64,000 nt of DNA from Pseudogulbenkiania ferrooxidans 2002 (GCF_000174355.1 NZ_ACIS01000003.1:124001-188000); one strand, 5' to 3'; positions 36,380-44,535 are shown, counted from the stretch's first letter. Notes: generated by a model not told the origin, from the sequence alone. Numbers and translations: made by a program.

Positions 36380-36435
36380 GTCTAACAGTGCATTGCAGCC
36401 TACGCCTTCGGCGCGGCTGAATTCCAACGTTAGGG
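36380..36435. repeat. attC-like recombination site 1
   Basis: Starts with GTCTAAC (36380-36386, RYYYAAC) and ends with CCAAC-GTTAGGG (GTTAGGG 36429-36435, GTTRRR-type). Between them is an imperfect palindrome centred on CGCCTTCGGCG. The 56-bp length and position directly after one gene and before the next fit an integron attC. Confidence 0.75.
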
Positions 36436-36439
36436 GCGT

Positions 36440-36814
36440 ATGCGTTTCGCACTTGTGACCTTCATCGTTCTTTTTGCGAGCACCAAGAGTTTTGGTGCTG
36501 AAATAGATATGAAGGCTGGTTGTAAAAGCAACCCACAGCTTGTCGCGGCCTGTTTTACCGTGCATGGTCGGTTGTCTGCCTACAATGGCACGCCCGGCTT
36601 ACGCATCTGGCCAATAGGTCCGCATCGATTACTTGGGATTATTAAAGACGAAGACCCTTTGGCTATTCCTGAGAGCATTAGAAACGAAGTTGGCTTTGGC
36701 AAAGACATTTCCGGAGACTTCTTGGTTTGCCCATTTACCAAATCAAAGCCTGGGCAAATGCAATTGGTGTGTGTGGAGGAAGTTTCAAATGTTCAGGTTA
36801 AAAAGCGACCCTAA
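36440..36814 (+). CDS. Hypothetical secreted cassette protein 2
   Basis: A 124-residue protein with a likely signal peptide (MRFALVTFIVLFASTKSFG, cleavage near FGA-E). The mature part has four Cys (near residues 28, 38, 97 and 110), which could form disulfides in the periplasm. Family not recognised. The gene begins five bases after attC-like site 1, and its TAA is part of the core site of attC-like site 2, as in tightly packed cassettes. Confidence 0.65.
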   Translation: MRFALVTFIVLFASTKSFGAEIDMKAGCKSNPQLVAACFTVHGRLSAYNGTPGLRIWPIGPHRLLGIIKDEDPLAIPESIRNEVGFGKDISGDFLVCPFTKSKPGQMQLVCVEEVSNVQVKKRP

Positions 36815-36895
36815 CATGGCGCTTAACCTCGCTCCCTTCGGTCGCTGGACTCGCCAAAGCTGTGCTTTGGCGAGCCGGTTAGCTCTACGTTAGGT
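36809..36895. repeat. attC-like recombination site 2
   Basis: Runs from CCCTAAC (36809-36815, overlapping the stop of cassette gene 2) to GTTAGGT (36889-36895). The centre contains CGCCAAAGC-TGT-GCTTTGGCG, a strong hairpin, with TAACCTCGCTC/GAGCCGGTTA outer pairing. Length 87 bp, in the attC range. Confidence 0.75.
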
Positions 36896-36899
36896 GCAC

Positions 36900-37517
36900 A
36901 TGAAACTTTCTCAAACCGCCATAGCGTTTATCCTACTAGTCGCGGGTGCGGCCCAAGGCGAAAGTTCTCTCCCACCTCCAGCGTGGCCAGTACCGGACAT
37001 CAAGTCCAGCGGAACGCGAATTCAGCCTGTCACAGGTGTAACGCTAGGCTCATTTCACGTCACTTTTGAAAAAACCACGTTCAATGACATCCTCGGCGCT
37101 TTGGGCAAGGCCCCCATCGGACAGCAAGGTGATGCCGGCGAATTTCTAATGTGGGTCTGCTATACAGTGCCGGTTGCGCATGTGCGTATTTGGCTTACAT
37201 CAAGTGAGCTTGGTGGGCAAGAGTACATTGACGGCATGGTTGCAAAACAACTCGAACGTGCAGAAACAGAAAATTCTCTGTGCCCAATTCCAGCCAACAA
37301 AGCGGCGGTCGCCTCCATAGACAACGGCATCTGGCTTGACGAGACCGTTGAGAGAATAAAAAGCATACTGGGTACTCCAAACAGAGCGTCTGCATCGGTA
37401 ATTTACTATCTGTATGAAGGGAAAGACGGTGAGTCTGATATAAGCAGTATTCTGGCTTTGAGGATTCACAAAAACAAAGTTACGGAGCTTTATGCAAATC
37501 ACTCGACCACAAACTGA
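36900..37517 (+). CDS. Hypothetical secreted cassette protein 3
   Basis: A 205-residue protein. Signal peptide MKLSQTAIAFILLVAGAAQG, cleavage near AQG-E. The mature part includes VTFEKTTFNDILGALGKAP and DETVERIKSILGTPN, two segments that look like repeats of one motif (D-IL/IK-LG-P). No known family recognised. ATG 36900 lies four bases after GTTAGGT of attC 2; a GTG at 36894 would overlap it. Low GC. Confidence 0.65.
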   Translation: MKLSQTAIAFILLVAGAAQGESSLPPPAWPVPDIKSSGTRIQPVTGVTLGSFHVTFEKTTFNDILGALGKAPIGQQGDAGEFLMWVCYTVPVAHVRIWLTSSELGGQEYIDGMVAKQLERAETENSLCPIPANKAAVASIDNGIWLDETVERIKSILGTPNRASASVIYYLYEGKDGESDISSILALRIHKNKVTELYANHSTTN

Positions 37518-37526
37518 GAGCTGCAC

Positions 37527-37599
37527 ACCTAACATTGTGGTCAAGCGGGACGCCAAAAAAGCTCCGCTTTTTCGGCGCCACTTACCTTAAATGTTTATG
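37527..37599. repeat. attC-like recombination site 3, degenerate right core
   Basis: ACCTAAC (37527-37533) follows the stop of cassette gene 3. A hairpin GCCAAAAAAGC/GCTTTTTCGGC fills the centre, and the right side ends AAATGTTTATG (37589-37599) instead of GTTRRRY. AACATT and AATGTT pair as the outer stem. The site marks the end of the recognisable cassette array. Confidence 0.6.
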
Positions 37600-37757
37600 G
37601 CAGCTTTGCGATAAACAACGGCCGTTCAGCTACTGAGTAGTTGGAGCTTTGGTATGTCCGCAATTGGCCGGGAGCGCGTATTCTCCAGTAAGCCCGAAAC
37701 CTGCCGTTCCCGGTTTGGCAGAACAATAAGACTCCCTTCAACAACAAGGAGTCTGTC

Positions 37758-38336
37758 ATGGAATCCACTCGCTCTCGGGAACCTTGGAACAAGGGCAAAC
37801 TGGTCGGCCAGAAGCCACCGCTGAAGCCGAAGGACATCTGGGCCATCCGGACCCATCTGCAGAATGCCCATCAGGTGCGAGACCTGGCCATGTTCAATCT
37901 GGCCATCGACAGCAGGTTGCGGGGCTGCGACCTCGTGAATCTGCGGGTCCGGGACGTCACCCACGGCAATCAGATCCTGCCCCGGGCCATGGTCGTGCAG
38001 CGGAAGACCCAGCGTCCTGTTCAATTTGAGCTAACCGAACCGACCCGGACTGCGGTGGCGGCGTGGATTGCCAAGGCGAATCTCAAGCCAGAGCAGTATC
38101 TGTTTCCCAGCCGGGTCACCAGGTCGCCTCATGTTTCGACACGGCAGTACGCCCGGATCGTCCATCAGTGGATCGCCGCGGCTGGACTCGACACCTCCGC
38201 CTACGGCACCCACACCATGCGCCGGACCAAGGCGACACTGATTTACAAACGGACAAAAAACCTGAGGGCCGTTCAGTTGCTCCTGGGCGACTTTAATAAC
38301 TTGTTTTCGACTTTATTAAACTGTTTTCGACTTTAA
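37758..38336 (+). pseudogene. Tyrosine recombinase truncated by the transposon end
   Basis: A 192-codon frame of a small (about 200-residue) tyrosine-recombinase family starting MESTRSREPWNKGKLVGQ. The box I Arg is in DSRLRGCDLVNLRVRD and the HxxR is in YGTHTMRRTKATLIY. After RAVQLLLG the family continues with His and the catalytic Tyr, but here the frame enters the right-end repeats (DFNNLFSTLLNCFRL) and stops. Both the second His and the Tyr are lost, so it should be inactive. It is not an IntI-type integrase and cannot be presumed to act on the attC sites. Confidence 0.8.
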
Positions 38337-38342
38337 TAGACA
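38288..38342 (-). repeat. Right-end repeats of the transposon
   Basis: Two full tandem copies of the 21-bp unit (38300-38320 and 38321-38341) and a partial copy (38288-38297), all reading inward on the minus strand as ATTAAAGTCGAAAACA-type sequence. The outermost bases TAGACA form the terminus TGTCTA. Confidence 0.75.
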
Positions 38343-38391
38343 GGAACAACAGAGGACAAAAAACCACACTCGAGGCGGTTCTGCTTGTAAC

Positions 38392-38406
38392 TAGACGGTC
38401 GGTCTA
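38392..38406. promoter_or_regulatory. NemR-type operator 1
   Basis: TAGACGGTCGGTCTA, with TAGAC/GTCTA arms, 14 bp before the nemR start. It matches operator 2 before the nitroreductase gene, so NemR probably represses both itself and the operon. Confidence 0.8.
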
Positions 38407-38419
38407 TTATTCTTCGTCC

Positions 38420-39025
38420 ATGGCACGCCCCAGCTTATACCCCGATACCCGCGAACACATCCTCGCCACCGGCGAGGGCTTGATCCATGGCCGCAGCTTT
38501 ACCGCGCTGGGCCTGACCGAGCTGTTGTCCGAGGCGGGGGTGCCCAAGGGGTCGTTCTACCATTACTTCAAGTCGAAGGAAGACTTCGGCGTGGCGATGC
38601 TGACACGCTACTTCAGCGGCTACCGCGAGCGTGTCGGCGGCTTGTTGACCGACGACAGCGTCGGCAATGGCCGCGAGCGGCTGCTGGCCTACTTCCAACA
38701 GTGGCTGGACAACCACGCCCGCTGCGAGGCGCAGAGCTGCCTGGCGGTGAAGCTGGCGGCCGAGGTGTCGGACCTGTCCGAGCCAATGCGCGTGGCGCTG
38801 GACGAGGGCATGCTGGCCATCGTGCAGCGGCTGGCGGCCTGTATCCGCGAGGGCCAGGCCGACGGTTCGATCAAGCCGCAGTTGCCGCCGGACGACACCG
38901 CCTACGCGCTCTACAGCCTGTGGCTGGGCGCGGCGCTGATGTACAAGACCCAACACAGTCTGCGACCGTTGCAGGCCGCGATGATCCATACCCAAGGCCT
39001 GCTGCTGCCCTGCAGCGCGGCCTGA
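38420..39025 (+). CDS. nemR: TetR-family electrophile sensor (NemR-like)
   Basis: A 201-residue TetR repressor: HTH FTALGLTELLSEAGVPKGSFYHYFKSKEDF in the first 60 residues (key part GVPKGSFYHYFKSKEDFG). E. coli NemR senses quinones, N-ethylmaleimide and hypochlorite through Cys106; here QSCLAVKLAAEVS places a Cys at about residue 107 in the same motif. The genes behind it (nitroreductase, OYE, DJ-1 protein) and two identical-type operators support the NemR assignment. It lies 78 bp after the right end of the transposon. Confidence 0.88.
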   Translation: MARPSLYPDTREHILATGEGLIHGRSFTALGLTELLSEAGVPKGSFYHYFKSKEDFGVAMLTRYFSGYRERVGGLLTDDSVGNGRERLLAYFQQWLDNHARCEAQSCLAVKLAAEVSDLSEPMRVALDEGMLAIVQRLAACIREGQADGSIKPQLPPDDTAYALYSLWLGAALMYKTQHSLRPLQAAMIHTQGLLLPCSAA

Positions 39026-39075
39026 GAGCGATACCGTTTGCCAGCGTGCAGGCGGTTTTTTTTTGACACCGAGAC

Positions 39076-39090
39076 TAGACGACCGGTCTA
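39076..39090. promoter_or_regulatory. NemR-type operator 2
   Basis: TAGACGACCGGTCTA, arms TAGAC/GTCTA as in operator 1, 26 bp before the nitroreductase start. Presumed to control the nitroreductase-nemA-DJ-1 operon. Confidence 0.8.
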
Positions 39091-39116
39091 TTCTTTTCGA
39101 AACGACGGAGCGATCG

Positions 39117-39857
39117 ATGAACGCGACACTCGAACAGATGCAGCAACACCGCAGCATCCGCAGCTACCAGGACAAGCCGGTACCGGCCGAGGTGCTGGAC
39201 GCCATCATCCAGGCGGCCTGGCACGGCCCCACCTCGATCAACGGCCAGCAGGTGTCGCTGGTGGTGGTGCAGGACGCGGCGCGCCGCCAGAAAATTGCCG
39301 AGCTGGCCGGCGGCCAGCCGTGGATCGCGCAGGCACCGGTGTTCATCACCGTGGTGGCCGACTTCTACAAGACCCGCCTCGGCGTGGAGAGGGCCGGCAA
39401 GCATCAGGTGATCCACGACAGCGTGGAGGGTTTTGCCGTGGCGGCGGTGGATGCCGGCATCACGCTGGGCAACCTGATGACCGCGGCGCGCTCGGCCGGC
39501 CTCGGCGTGGTGCCGATCGGCGGTATCCGCCGCAACCCGGCGGCGATGATCGACCTGCTGCAGCGGCCGGAACTCACTTTCCCGCTGGCCGGCGTGGCCA
39601 TCGGCTACGCCGCCGACGCCGGCGACATCAAGCCGCGCCTGCCGCTGGCGAGCTTCGCGCATCGCGAGCGCTACAACGCCGCCGACCTGCCCGGCCACAT
39701 CGCCGCCTACGACGCGCAGCTGGCCGCGCACTGGCAGCGCATCGGCCGTGACGACGGCGAGCCGTGGAGCAGCAATACCGCGCGCTACTACCAGCAGGTG
39801 TATTTCCCGCAGGTGGCCCCGGTGGCCCGCCAGCAGGGCTTCGGATTCGATCAGTAA
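39117..39857 (+). CDS. NfsA-type NADPH-dependent nitroreductase
   Basis: A 246-residue flavoprotein of the nitroreductase fold: [13 protein letters not shown] (FMN phosphate contact), [17 protein letters not shown] and [14 protein letters not shown]. Length and motifs fit the NfsA/FRP group, which reduces nitroaromatics and quinones by two electrons. ATG 39117 follows operator 2; the frame runs open to 39063. First gene of an operon with nemA and a DJ-1 protein. Confidence 0.9.
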   Translation: MNATLEQMQQHRSIRSYQDKPVPAEVLDAIIQAAWHGPTSINGQQVSLVVVQDAARRQKIAELAGGQPWIAQAPVFITVVADFYKTRLGVERAGKHQVIHDSVEGFAVAAVDAGITLGNLMTAARSAGLGVVPIGGIRRNPAAMIDLLQRPELTFPLAGVAIGYAADAGDIKPRLPLASFAHRERYNAADLPGHIAAYDAQLAAHWQRIGRDDGEPWSSNTARYYQQVYFPQVAPVARQQGFGFDQ

Positions 39858-39882
39858 CCCCAACTCAGCCAGAGGACTCCCC

Positions 39883-40989
39883 ATGCAAGCCGACAAACTG
39901 CTCACTCCGCTGCGCCTTGGCGCCGTGACCCTGAACAACCGCGTGCTGATGGCGCCGCTGACCCGCCTGCGCAACACCGAGCCGGATGACCTGCCCACGC
40001 CGCTCGCCATCGAGTACTACCGCCAGCGCGCCGGCGCCGGCCTGATCATCAACGAGGGCACCCACATCTCGCCCACCGCCAAGGGCTACGCCGGGGCGCC
40101 GGGCATCTACAGCGAGCAGCAGGTGCGCGCCTGGCAGGAGATCAACGACGCCGTGCACGCCGCCGGCGGCAAGATCGCCATCCAGCTGTGGCACACCGGC
40201 CGCATCTCGCACACCAGCCTGCAGCCGAACGGCGAGGCGCCGGTGGCGCCGTCGGCGATCAGGGCCGACAGCAACACCAACATCCGTGACGAAAACGGCC
40301 AGCTGGTGCGCGCCCCCACCTCGACCCCGCGCGCGCTGGAAACCGCCGAAATCGCCGACCTGCTGGACGACTACCGCCGCGCCACCGACAACGCGCGCCG
40401 CGCCGGTTTCGACCTGGTGGAAATCCACGCCGCGCACGGCTACCTGCTGGACCAGTTCCTGTCGCCGGCGGCCAACCAGCGTACCGACCAGTACGGCGGC
40501 AGCGTGGAAAACCGCGCGCGCCTGGTGCTGGAAGTGCTGGACGCGGTGATTGCCGAATGGGACGCCGCCCACGTCGGCATCCGTCTGTCGCCGCTGGGCG
40601 TGTTCAACGGCCTGTCGGAAATCGACCAGCAGGAGATGGCGCTGTACCTGATCGGCGAGATCGCCAAGCGCCACATCGCCTACCTGCACCTGTCCGAGCC
40701 GGACTGGGCCGGCGGTCCGAAATGGCCGGACGAGTTCCGCCGCGCCGTGCGGGCGGCCTACCCGCACCCCATCGTCGCTGCCGGCGGCTACACTGTGGAC
40801 AAGGCCGAGGAGCTGATCGGCGCCGGGCTGATCGACGCCGTGGCCTTCGGCCGCCCCTTCATCGCCAACCCGGACCTGCCGGTGCGCTTCGCGCAGGGCG
40901 CCGAACTCAACCCGCCGCGCCCGGAAAGCTTCTACGGCGGCGGCGCCGAGGGCTATACCGACTATCTGGCGCTGGCAGTGTCACATTGA
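39883..40989 (+). CDS. nemA: Old yellow enzyme, N-ethylmaleimide reductase-like
   Basis: A 368-residue TIM-barrel FMN enzyme. MAPLTRLRN, the substrate His pair in [27 protein letters not shown], and C-terminal [14 protein letters not shown] and [11 protein letters not shown] are typical. It reduces activated C=C bonds of maleimides, enones and nitrate esters. ATG 39883 has AGAGGA upstream. It lies 25 bp after the nitroreductase in the NemR-controlled operon, as nemA follows nemR in E. coli. Confidence 0.94.
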   Translation: MQADKLLTPLRLGAVTLNNRVLMAPLTRLRNTEPDDLPTPLAIEYYRQRAGAGLIINEGTHISPTAKGYAGAPGIYSEQQVRAWQEINDAVHAAGGKIAIQLWHTGRISHTSLQPNGEAPVAPSAIRADSNTNIRDENGQLVRAPTSTPRALETAEIADLLDDYRRATDNARRAGFDLVEIHAAHGYLLDQFLSPAANQRTDQYGGSVENRARLVLEVLDAVIAEWDAAHVGIRLSPLGVFNGLSEIDQQEMALYLIGEIAKRHIAYLHLSEPDWAGGPKWPDEFRRAVRAAYPHPIVAAGGYTVDKAEELIGAGLIDAVAFGRPFIANPDLPVRFAQGAELNPPRPESFYGGGAEGYTDYLALAVSH

Positions 40990-41001
40990 GAAAGGTCGAT
41001 C

Positions 41002-41685
41002 ATGAGCAAGGTTCTGTTCGTTCTCACCAGTCACGACCAGTTGGGCGACACCGGCCATAAAACCGGCTTCTGGATCGAAGAGTTCGCCGCGCCGTACTAC
41101 GCGCTGGTCGACCACGGCGTGTCGGTGACGCTGGCGTCGCCCAAAGGCGGCCAGCCGCCGATCGACCCGAAGAGCGCGCTGCCCGAGTCGCAGACGCCGG
41201 CCACCGCACGCTTCAACGCCGACACCGCGCTGCAAGCCAAACTGGCCGCAACGCTGCGTTTGGACGCGGTGTGCGCCGACGACTTCGACGCGGTGTTCTA
41301 CCCCGGCGGCCATGGCCCGCTCTGGGACCTGGCTAACGACGGCACCTCGCAGGCCCTGATCACCGCCTTCCTGGCGCAGGGCAAGCCGGTCGCCGCGGTG
41401 TGCCATGCCCCGGCGGTCCTGCTCGGGGCGCTCACACCGGAGGGGAAGCCGGTGGTGGCCGGCCGCCGCGTCAGCGGCTTCTCCAATAGCGAAGAACAGG
41501 CGGTCGGGTTGGCCGACGTGGTGCCCTTCCTGCTCGAAGACGCGCTGCAAGCCAAGGGCGGCGCGTATCAGCGCGGGCCGGACTGGCACTCTTTCGCGGT
41601 GGAAGACGGCTTGCTGATCACCGGGCAAAACCCGGCCTCGTCGGAAGCCGTGGCCGAAGCGCTGCGGCACCGCCTGCCGCACTGA
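41002..41685 (+). CDS. DJ-1/PfpI family protein (glyoxalase III/deglycase-like)
   Basis: A 227-residue class I glutamine-amidotransferase-like protein: VLTSHDQLGDTGHKTGFWIEEFA, YPGGHGPLWDLA and the nucleophile Cys in AAVCHAPAVL (about residue 134). The GHKTGFWxEE motif is that of the HchA/Hsp31-like methylglyoxal-detoxifying group. In E. coli the NemR operon ends in gloA; here a glutathione-independent methylglyoxal enzyme seems to take that place. It starts 12 bp after nemA and is last in the operon. Confidence 0.9.
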   Translation: MSKVLFVLTSHDQLGDTGHKTGFWIEEFAAPYYALVDHGVSVTLASPKGGQPPIDPKSALPESQTPATARFNADTALQAKLAATLRLDAVCADDFDAVFYPGGHGPLWDLANDGTSQALITAFLAQGKPVAAVCHAPAVLLGALTPEGKPVVAGRRVSGFSNSEEQAVGLADVVPFLLEDALQAKGGAYQRGPDWHSFAVEDGLLITGQNPASSEAVAEALRHRLPH

Positions 41686-41695
41686 GCGCGCCGGC

Positions 41696-41740
41696 AGGTT
41701 GGCCGAAGCCCTGTCAGAACGGGCTTCGGCCAACCTTTGT
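41696..41740. terminator. Terminator built from paired uptake-like sequences
   Basis: A 16-pair stem, AGGTTGGCCGAAGCCC (41696-41711) and its complement (41721-41736), with a nine-base loop, then TTTGT. Each arm holds one copy of the repeated 9-mer. It ends the NemR operon and may also stop the convergent DMT gene. Confidence 0.85.
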
Positions 41741-41752
41741 CATGGCGGCATC

Positions 41753-42619
41753 TCACACCGCCTTGCGCCCCAGCGCCACGCACAGCACCACTCCCGCCGT
41801 CACCAGCAGCATGCCGGTATTGAGCTGCTCACCCAACACCAGCATGCCGCACAACATCATGCCGAAGGGCTGCAACAGCTGCACCTGGCTGACCCGCGCC
41901 ACGCCGCCCAGCGCCAGGCCGCGATACCAGACGAAGAAGCCGATGAACATGCTGACCAGGCTGACGTAGGCGAAACCGGCCCAGGTCTGCCAATGGGTGA
42001 TCGCCGCCGGACGTGTCAGCCACACCGGCAGCAGCAGGAACGGCGCCGCCAGCAGCAAGGCCCAGCAGATGGTCTGCCAGCTGCCCAGTTCGCGCGCCAG
42101 GCGGCCGCCCTCGGCGTAGCCGACGCCGCACAGCAGGATGGCGATCAGCATCAGGCCGTCCGCCGCCTGCCAGCCGCCCGCACTCTGCCACCAGGCGTAG
42201 CCCACCACCAGCGCGCTGCCCGCCAGCGCGAACAGCCAGAACAAGGGGCGCGGCCGCTCGCCGCCGCGCAAGGTGGCGAAGCCCGCGGTAGCCAGCGGCA
42301 GCAGGCCACCGAACACGGCGGCATGCGACGCCGCCACCCGCGCCACCGCGAGCGAGGAAAACAGCGGGAAGCCGATCACCACGCCGCCGGCCACCAGCGC
42401 CAAGCGGCGCCACTGCAACCCGGTCGGCGGCGCGGCACGGGTCAGCCACAGCAGTAGCCCGCTCAGCACGGTGGGCAGCAAGGCGCGGCCCAAGCCGATG
42501 AAGATCGGGTCGAGCTCGAACGAGGCCAGCCGTGACGCCACCAGCGTACCGCTGAAACAGGCCACGCCGAGCAGCCCCCACAACAGGCCGGCCAGCGGCT
42601 GCGATGCCGTCGTGCTCAT
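41753..42619 (-). CDS. EamA/DMT-family exporter
   Basis: A 288-residue inner-membrane protein with ten predicted helices in two EamA repeats (LAGLLWGLLGVACFSGTLVAS in the first; LLLVTAGVVLCVALG at the end). Such proteins export amino acids or metabolites. It is divergent from a MocR-type regulator (103-bp gap), a frequent pairing, so the regulator probably controls it. Substrate unknown. Confidence 0.88.
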   Translation of the reverse strand: MSTTASQPLAGLLWGLLGVACFSGTLVASRLASFELDPIFIGLGRALLPTVLSGLLLWLTRAAPPTGLQWRRLALVAGGVVIGFPLFSSLAVARVAASHAAVFGGLLPLATAGFATLRGGERPRPLFWLFALAGSALVVGYAWWQSAGGWQAADGLMLIAILLCGVGYAEGGRLARELGSWQTICWALLLAAPFLLLPVWLTRPAAITHWQTWAGFAYVSLVSMFIGFFVWYRGLALGGVARVSQVQLLQPFGMMLCGMLVLGEQLNTGMLLVTAGVVLCVALGRKAV

Positions 42620-42722
42620 GATGCACTCCCCAGGTTGAAGAGCCTTGAGCGTAACGCCAAACTGTCTGCCATAATCCAGACAGTTACACCAATCACTTCC
42701 CCACTGTACAGGTCACACCACC

Positions 42723-44132
42723 ATGACAGTTTGCGCCGACAACTGGCCGATCGCCGCCACGCAGCCCGTGCCGCTGACCACGCAGATCGTCGACTTCTGC
42801 AGCGACAACATCCGCCGCCAGCTGTGGCCGGCCGGTGCGCGCCTGCCGTCGATCCGCGCCCTGGCCGAGCGCTACCCGGTGAGCCGCTTCACCGTGGCCG
42901 AGGCCTACGAGCGGCTGGTGGCGCGCGGCCTGATCCAGGCCCGCCACGGCGCCGGCTACTTCGTCGCCGGCCAGCGCAGCACACCGCACGGGCACGAGGC
43001 GCACCCGGCCGACAGCGCGCTGGCGCAAGAGGTGGAGCTGATGCGGCTCAACCTGTCCGGGCAACGGCGCTGGCAGCCGGGCGTCGGCTGCCTGCCCGCG
43101 GCCTGGCTGGCGGACGGCCCGCTCGCCGCCGAGTGGCGCGCCCTCTCCCAGGCCGCGCCGCGCCTGGTCGGCTACGGCAGCCCGCAGGGCTACCTGCCGC
43201 TGCGCGAGGCGCTGGTGCAAAAACTGGAAGCCCAGGGGCTGACGCTGTCGCCGGCGCAGCTCGTCACCACCAGCAGCGCCACCCATGCGCTCGACCTGAT
43301 CCTGCGCCTCGTCACCACACCGGGCGACACCGTGCTGGTGGACGACCCCGGCTTCTACAACTTCCACGCCGCGCTCCGGCTGGCGCGCGTCAACGTGGTC
43401 GGCATTCCGCGCACCCCGCACGGCCCGGACACCGACAGGTTGGCCGAAGCCCTGCGCCAGCACCGGCCGCGGCTGTTCCTCACCGTCAGCGCGCTGCACA
43501 ACCCGACCGGCAGCACCCTGACGCTGCCGGTGGCACACCAGGTGCTCAAGCTGCTGGAACAGTGGAACTGCCTGGCTGTGGAGGACGACATCTACGCCGA
43601 CTTCGAAGCGCGCCCCGGCGTGCGGCTGGCGGCGCTCGACGGGTTGTCGCGGGTGATCTACCTCGCCAGTTTCACCAAGACGCTGTCGGCCAACCTGCGC
43701 TGCGGCTACATCGCCGCCGACCCCGGACGCATCGCCGGACTCACCGACATCAAGCTGATCAGCGGCATGACCACCCCGGAAGCCGTGGAAACGCTGGTCT
43801 ACCGACTACTCACCGGCGGACGCTACCGGCGTCACGTCGACGGCCTGCGCAAGCGGCTGGAGCCGCTGCGCGCCGACGCCATCGCCCGCCTCAAGGCCCT
43901 GGGGTTCACGCTGTGGCACGAACCGGCGGAAGGCTTCCTGCTGTGGGCCGAGGCACCACCCGGGGTCGATCTCGACGCCTTGGTCGAACGCGCCCGCGCC
44001 GCCTCGCTGCTGCTGGCGCCGGGGCGCTACTTCAGCCCGGCGGGCGCGCCCAGCCGCCACCTGCGCTTCAACGTGGCGCAATGCGGCGAAGCCGGCCTGT
44101 GGCAGGTCATGGGCGACACGCTGCACGGCTGA
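42723..44132 (+). CDS. MocR-type regulator (GntR HTH fused to aminotransferase fold)
   Basis: A 469-residue protein: N-terminal GntR winged helix (about 18-90; GARLPSIRALAERYPVSRFTVAEAYERL) and a PLP-dependent type I aminotransferase-like domain (about 125-465), with SSATHALDL, HNPTGSTL and the PLP lysine in SFTKTLSANLRCGYI. MocR proteins usually use PLP as effector and control PLP or amino-acid genes. The TGA stop (44130-44132) is also the left target duplication of MITE copy B. Confidence 0.92.
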   Translation: MTVCADNWPIAATQPVPLTTQIVDFCSDNIRRQLWPAGARLPSIRALAERYPVSRFTVAEAYERLVARGLIQARHGAGYFVAGQRSTPHGHEAHPADSALAQEVELMRLNLSGQRRWQPGVGCLPAAWLADGPLAAEWRALSQAAPRLVGYGSPQGYLPLREALVQKLEAQGLTLSPAQLVTTSSATHALDLILRLVTTPGDTVLVDDPGFYNFHAALRLARVNVVGIPRTPHGPDTDRLAEALRQHRPRLFLTVSALHNPTGSTLTLPVAHQVLKLLEQWNCLAVEDDIYADFEARPGVRLAALDGLSRVIYLASFTKTLSANLRCGYIAADPGRIAGLTDIKLISGMTTPEAVETLVYRLLTGGRYRRHVDGLRKRLEPLRADAIARLKALGFTLWHEPAEGFLLWAEAPPGVDLDALVERARAASLLLAPGRYFSPAGAPSRHLRFNVAQCGEAGLWQVMGDTLHG

Positions 44133-44332
44133 GAACCCGTTCCCGATCTTGCTGCGCATCCCTGATCGGGGCTCACGTGCATTGCGTGCGAATCTTGCGC
44201 TGGGAACATCAAAGATGTGCACGCAGGGATTCGCTCAGCGAACCGTAACCCTCAGGTCTTCCCGTACATGCCGGCTTCTGCGCTGCGCTCCACCCCGCTG
44301 AGGGCCGCTTGCGACAGATCGGGAACGGGTTC
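44133..44332. mobile_element. MITE-like element, copy B (TGA target duplication)
   Basis: A 200-bp element with perfect 17-bp inverted repeats GAACCCGTTCCCGATCT (44133-44149) and its complement (44316-44332). It is flanked by TGA on both sides (44130-44132 and 44333-44335). The left TGA is the stop codon of the mocR-like gene. The ends match copy A at 18365 at most positions. No ORF of its own. Confidence 0.8.
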
Positions 44333-44335
44333 TGA

Positions 44336-44535
44336 GCGGCCCCATGGCGGCAGACGCCGCAGGCATAGGCCATAACGAAATCAAGGGACCGGCGATACCC
44401 CCGTCATCTGGCCGAAACGGCGCGTTTCTGCTACATTAGCGGGTTCGGCCGGCCCCTTGCGGGGACGCCGCCGGTGCCGGGTGAGACCGATCCCGCGTGC
44501 CGCGTGACCTCGACTGTCTTTCGATGGAAACCGCA
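44336..44535. promoter_or_regulatory. queC upstream region
   Basis: About 200 bp between MITE copy B and queC. The stretch 44400-44450 (AACGGCGCGTTTCTGCTACATTAGC) is the most promoter-like. A GC-rich segment with possible hairpins (44450-44510) precedes the gene. I could not match it to a preQ1 riboswitch: no A-rich aptamer tail or conserved CC-pocket is visible. Confidence 0.35.

Larger units (their letters stand above)
35428..38342. mobile_element. Putative non-autonomous TniA/TnsB-type transposon carrying gene cassettes
   Basis: The right end, read inward, starts TGTCTATTAAAGTCGAAAAC and repeats the ATTAAAGTCGAAAACA unit about every 21 bp (38321-38341, 38300-38320, and a partial copy at 38288-38297). 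The left end starts TGTCTACGACTTTAAT at 35428, repeats GTCTACGACT 20 bp on, and holds three inward copies of the AAAGTCGAAAACA unit (35494, 35562, 35616). Outer flanks GGCAC and GGAAC differ at one base, a possible decayed 5-bp duplication. TGT...ACA ends with multiple subterminal sites are typical of Tn7/Tn5053-like elements. No transposase is inside. Confidence 0.6.

Noticed and set aside
37758-38336. Integron integrase IntI
   Set aside because: The recombinase lacks the IntI-specific insert and belongs to a short, unrelated tyrosine-recombinase family; its C-terminus is also missing.
44440-44535. preQ1 riboswitch before queC
   Set aside because: GC-rich leader without the short C-rich pocket and A-rich tail of preQ1-I or a recognisable preQ1-II fold.
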